DNA from: an uncultured Parvularculaceae bacterium | GTDB lineage: Bacteria > Pseudomonadota > Alphaproteobacteria > Caulobacterales > Parvularculaceae | Length of the DNA stretch: 7,544 bases | Assembly: GCA_947259815.1 (NCBI GenBank) | Contig: CAMYNO010000319.1 | Span: 1-7,544 of the forward strand | Direction: 5' to 3' | In this document: positions 6,684 through 7,544 of the stretch, piece by piece | Layout of the letters: each line of letters starts with the position of its first letter | Numbering within the stretch: position 1 is the stretch's first letter | Made by a program: the position numbers and the translations under genes | Notes under the pieces: generated by a model | The model's input: only the letters and a program-made list of their open reading frames with translations | Database searches by the model: none | Told to the model about the DNA's origin: nothing

Positions 6684-6687
6684 GGAG
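6684..6687 (+). promoter_or_regulatory. Ribosome binding site fixing the NTF2-like gene start
   Basis: GGAG in the 22-base gap after SDR-C lies ten bases before the ATG at 6698. It decides against an upstream extension of the same frame into SDR-C. Confidence 0.6.
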
Positions 6688-6697
6688 TTTTTCTAGC

Positions 6698-7228
6698 ATG
6701 ACCGATCTTGCCGCGCGCGTACAGCGACTGGAGGATCTCGACGAAATCCGCCAGTTAAAGGCGCAATATTGTCTTTATGCCGATGAAAATTCCGACGGCG
6801 CAGCGCAAAAATTCGCCGCCCTGTTTACCAAGGACGCCATTCTCGACGAGGGAGAAGACTTAGGCGTCGTGCGAGGCCGCGCAGCACTCTTCAAGCTGCA
6901 CCGGCATTTCTGGAAAGGCTTGAAGCTTAACCAGCATCTGGCGTTTAGCCCGACGATTGAGATCAAGGGTGATGAAGCGCATGGTCATTGGCGGCTTTTG
7001 CAGCTCATTCATTCTGTATTGCCGGAAGGCGAGCGCGCTTTTTGGGCGTGTGGGCAATATGAGGAGGTCTATTCCCGCACGGACGAAGGCTGGCGCATCG
7101 CTCATGTCAAGGCCAGTGTCGATTTCTGTTGCCCTTATGAAGACGGATGGGCGAAAACGCCCACCGCCGCCGCTATACCGCAACACCTTTTAGAGGGCCT
7201 GGCGGCGGCGGTCGGGCCGCAGCCATGA
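6698..7228 (+). CDS. NTF2/SnoaL-like domain protein
   Basis: A 176-aa protein with the pattern of the SnoaL-like (scytalone dehydratase/ketosteroid isomerase superfamily) cone fold. An N-terminal helix carries LEDLDEIRQLKAQYCLYAD (11-29), then FAALFTKDAILDEG (39-52), VRGRAAL (58-64), a strand with HWRLLQL (97-103) and a closing strand EEVYSRTDEGWRIAH (122-136). Members bind small hydrophobic ligands and include isomerases, dehydratases, epoxide hydrolases and ring-hydroxylating dioxygenase small subunits, so the fold alone does not fix the reaction. The His79-80 region (NQH) could correspond to a pocket residue, but that is a guess. It sits 22 bases after SDR-C with its own GGAG, and its stop overlaps the MFS start. 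The GC-rich C-terminal tail after about 150 is probably not conserved. Confidence 0.88.
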   Translation: MTDLAARVQRLEDLDEIRQLKAQYCLYADENSDGAAQKFAALFTKDAILDEGEDLGVVRGRAALFKLHRHFWKGLKLNQHLAFSPTIEIKGDEAHGHWRLLQLIHSVLPEGERAFWACGQYEEVYSRTDEGWRIAHVKASVDFCCPYEDGWAKTPTAAAIPQHLLEGLAAAVGPQP

Positions 7229-7544
7229 CGGACACGCAAGCCCGGTCATTTTTTGACAAAAAAGTAACCATCCTGGCGGCGGCGGTTTATGCCGCAATTG
7301 GCGCCAGCATGTTCATGATCGAGCCGCTATTTGTCGGCAGCCTGATGGAGCGTCGGGATTTTTCCGGTGTTGAAGTTGGCTCGGTCGTGGCGGCGGAACT
7401 GGCGGGGAATTCGCTTGCCGCGATTGCAGCGATGTTCTGGTCCGGACGGATCGGCTGGCGCATTGCCGCTGGATTCGGCATTGCCGTTGCGGTCCTTGGA
7501 AATATTGCAACGCTGTTTGCCGAGAGCGCTGCGATGTTGACTGC
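7225..7544 (+). CDS. MFS transporter, N-terminal fragment
   Basis: The gene runs off the right edge; 106 codons are visible. The ATG overlaps the NTF2-like gene stop (ATGA), indicating coupled translation in the same operon. After a short polar N-terminus come three hydrophobic segments at about residues 14-40 (ending EPLFVGSL), 48-71 (EVGSVVAAELAGNSLAAI) and 79-99. Between the second and third, SGRIGWR at the expected cytoplasmic loop resembles a degenerate MFS motif A, with the Arg and Gly kept but the Asp replaced. E-P after the first helix and AELAGNSL in the second resemble MFS proteins of organic-acid and catabolic operons. Role: inner-membrane uptake or efflux of the pathway compound; direction cannot be decided from this part. 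The assignment rests on helix pattern and short motifs. Confidence 0.75.
   Translation, partial: MTDTQARSFFDKKVTILAAAVYAAIGASMFMIEPLFVGSLMERRDFSGVEVGSVVAAELAGNSLAAIAAMFWSGRIGWRIAAGFGIAVAVLGNIATLFAESAAMLT

Noticed and set aside
6593..6697. Upstream extension of the NTF2-like gene into SDR-C
   Set aside because: The extension is out of frame over conserved SDR-C coding sequence, and a GGAG sits properly before the ATG at 6698.
5926..6699. Minus-strand open frame of about 257 codons opposite SDR-C
   Set aside because: SDR-C has all its catalytic motifs on the other strand; the antisense product has no recognisable features.

Overview
The window looks like part of an alphaproteobacterial chromosome. 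The signs are moderately high GC, a TonB-dependent receptor of the type abundant in Caulobacterales, Parvularculales and Sphingomonadales (DEIIVQAQKRQ... followed by a DVPIAVSALSA plug start), several short-chain dehydrogenases, and a promoter that would give a leaderless mRNA. The placement is inferred from style; no marker gene is present. I see no rRNA, tRNA, mobile element or CRISPR.

Layout: a leftward unit runs from about 904 to 1 and holds a short-chain dehydrogenase (SDR-A) and the first 47 codons of a class III (glutamate-1-semialdehyde type) aminotransferase cut by the window edge. A roughly 240-bp divergent control region (905-1147) carries several small palindromes and phased repeats. 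To its right, reading rightward, come a TonB-dependent outer-membrane receptor (1148-3331), SDR-B (3388-4224) with its own apparent promoter, an N,N-dimethylformamidase large-subunit-like protein (4229-5881), SDR-C (5878-6675), an NTF2/SnoaL-like protein (6698-7228) and the N-terminus of an MFS transporter (7225 to the window end). The junctions after SDR-B are +4, -4, +22 and -4 nt, so SDR-B through the MFS gene look like one translationally coupled operon.

Together the genes suggest an uptake and breakdown island for an unidentified organic compound. The TonB receptor would move it across the outer membrane and the MFS protein across the inner membrane. The amidohydrolase-like protein would cleave a C-N bond, three SDRs would carry out NAD(P)-dependent alcohol/ketone steps, the NTF2-like protein would act as isomerase, dehydratase or hydrolase, and the aminotransferase would handle an amino group. 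The substrate cannot be read from the sequence. The centre of interest is the dimethylformamidase-like protein. It is short (550 aa), has no small-subunit gene beside it, and may lack one iron ligand known from the characterised enzyme.
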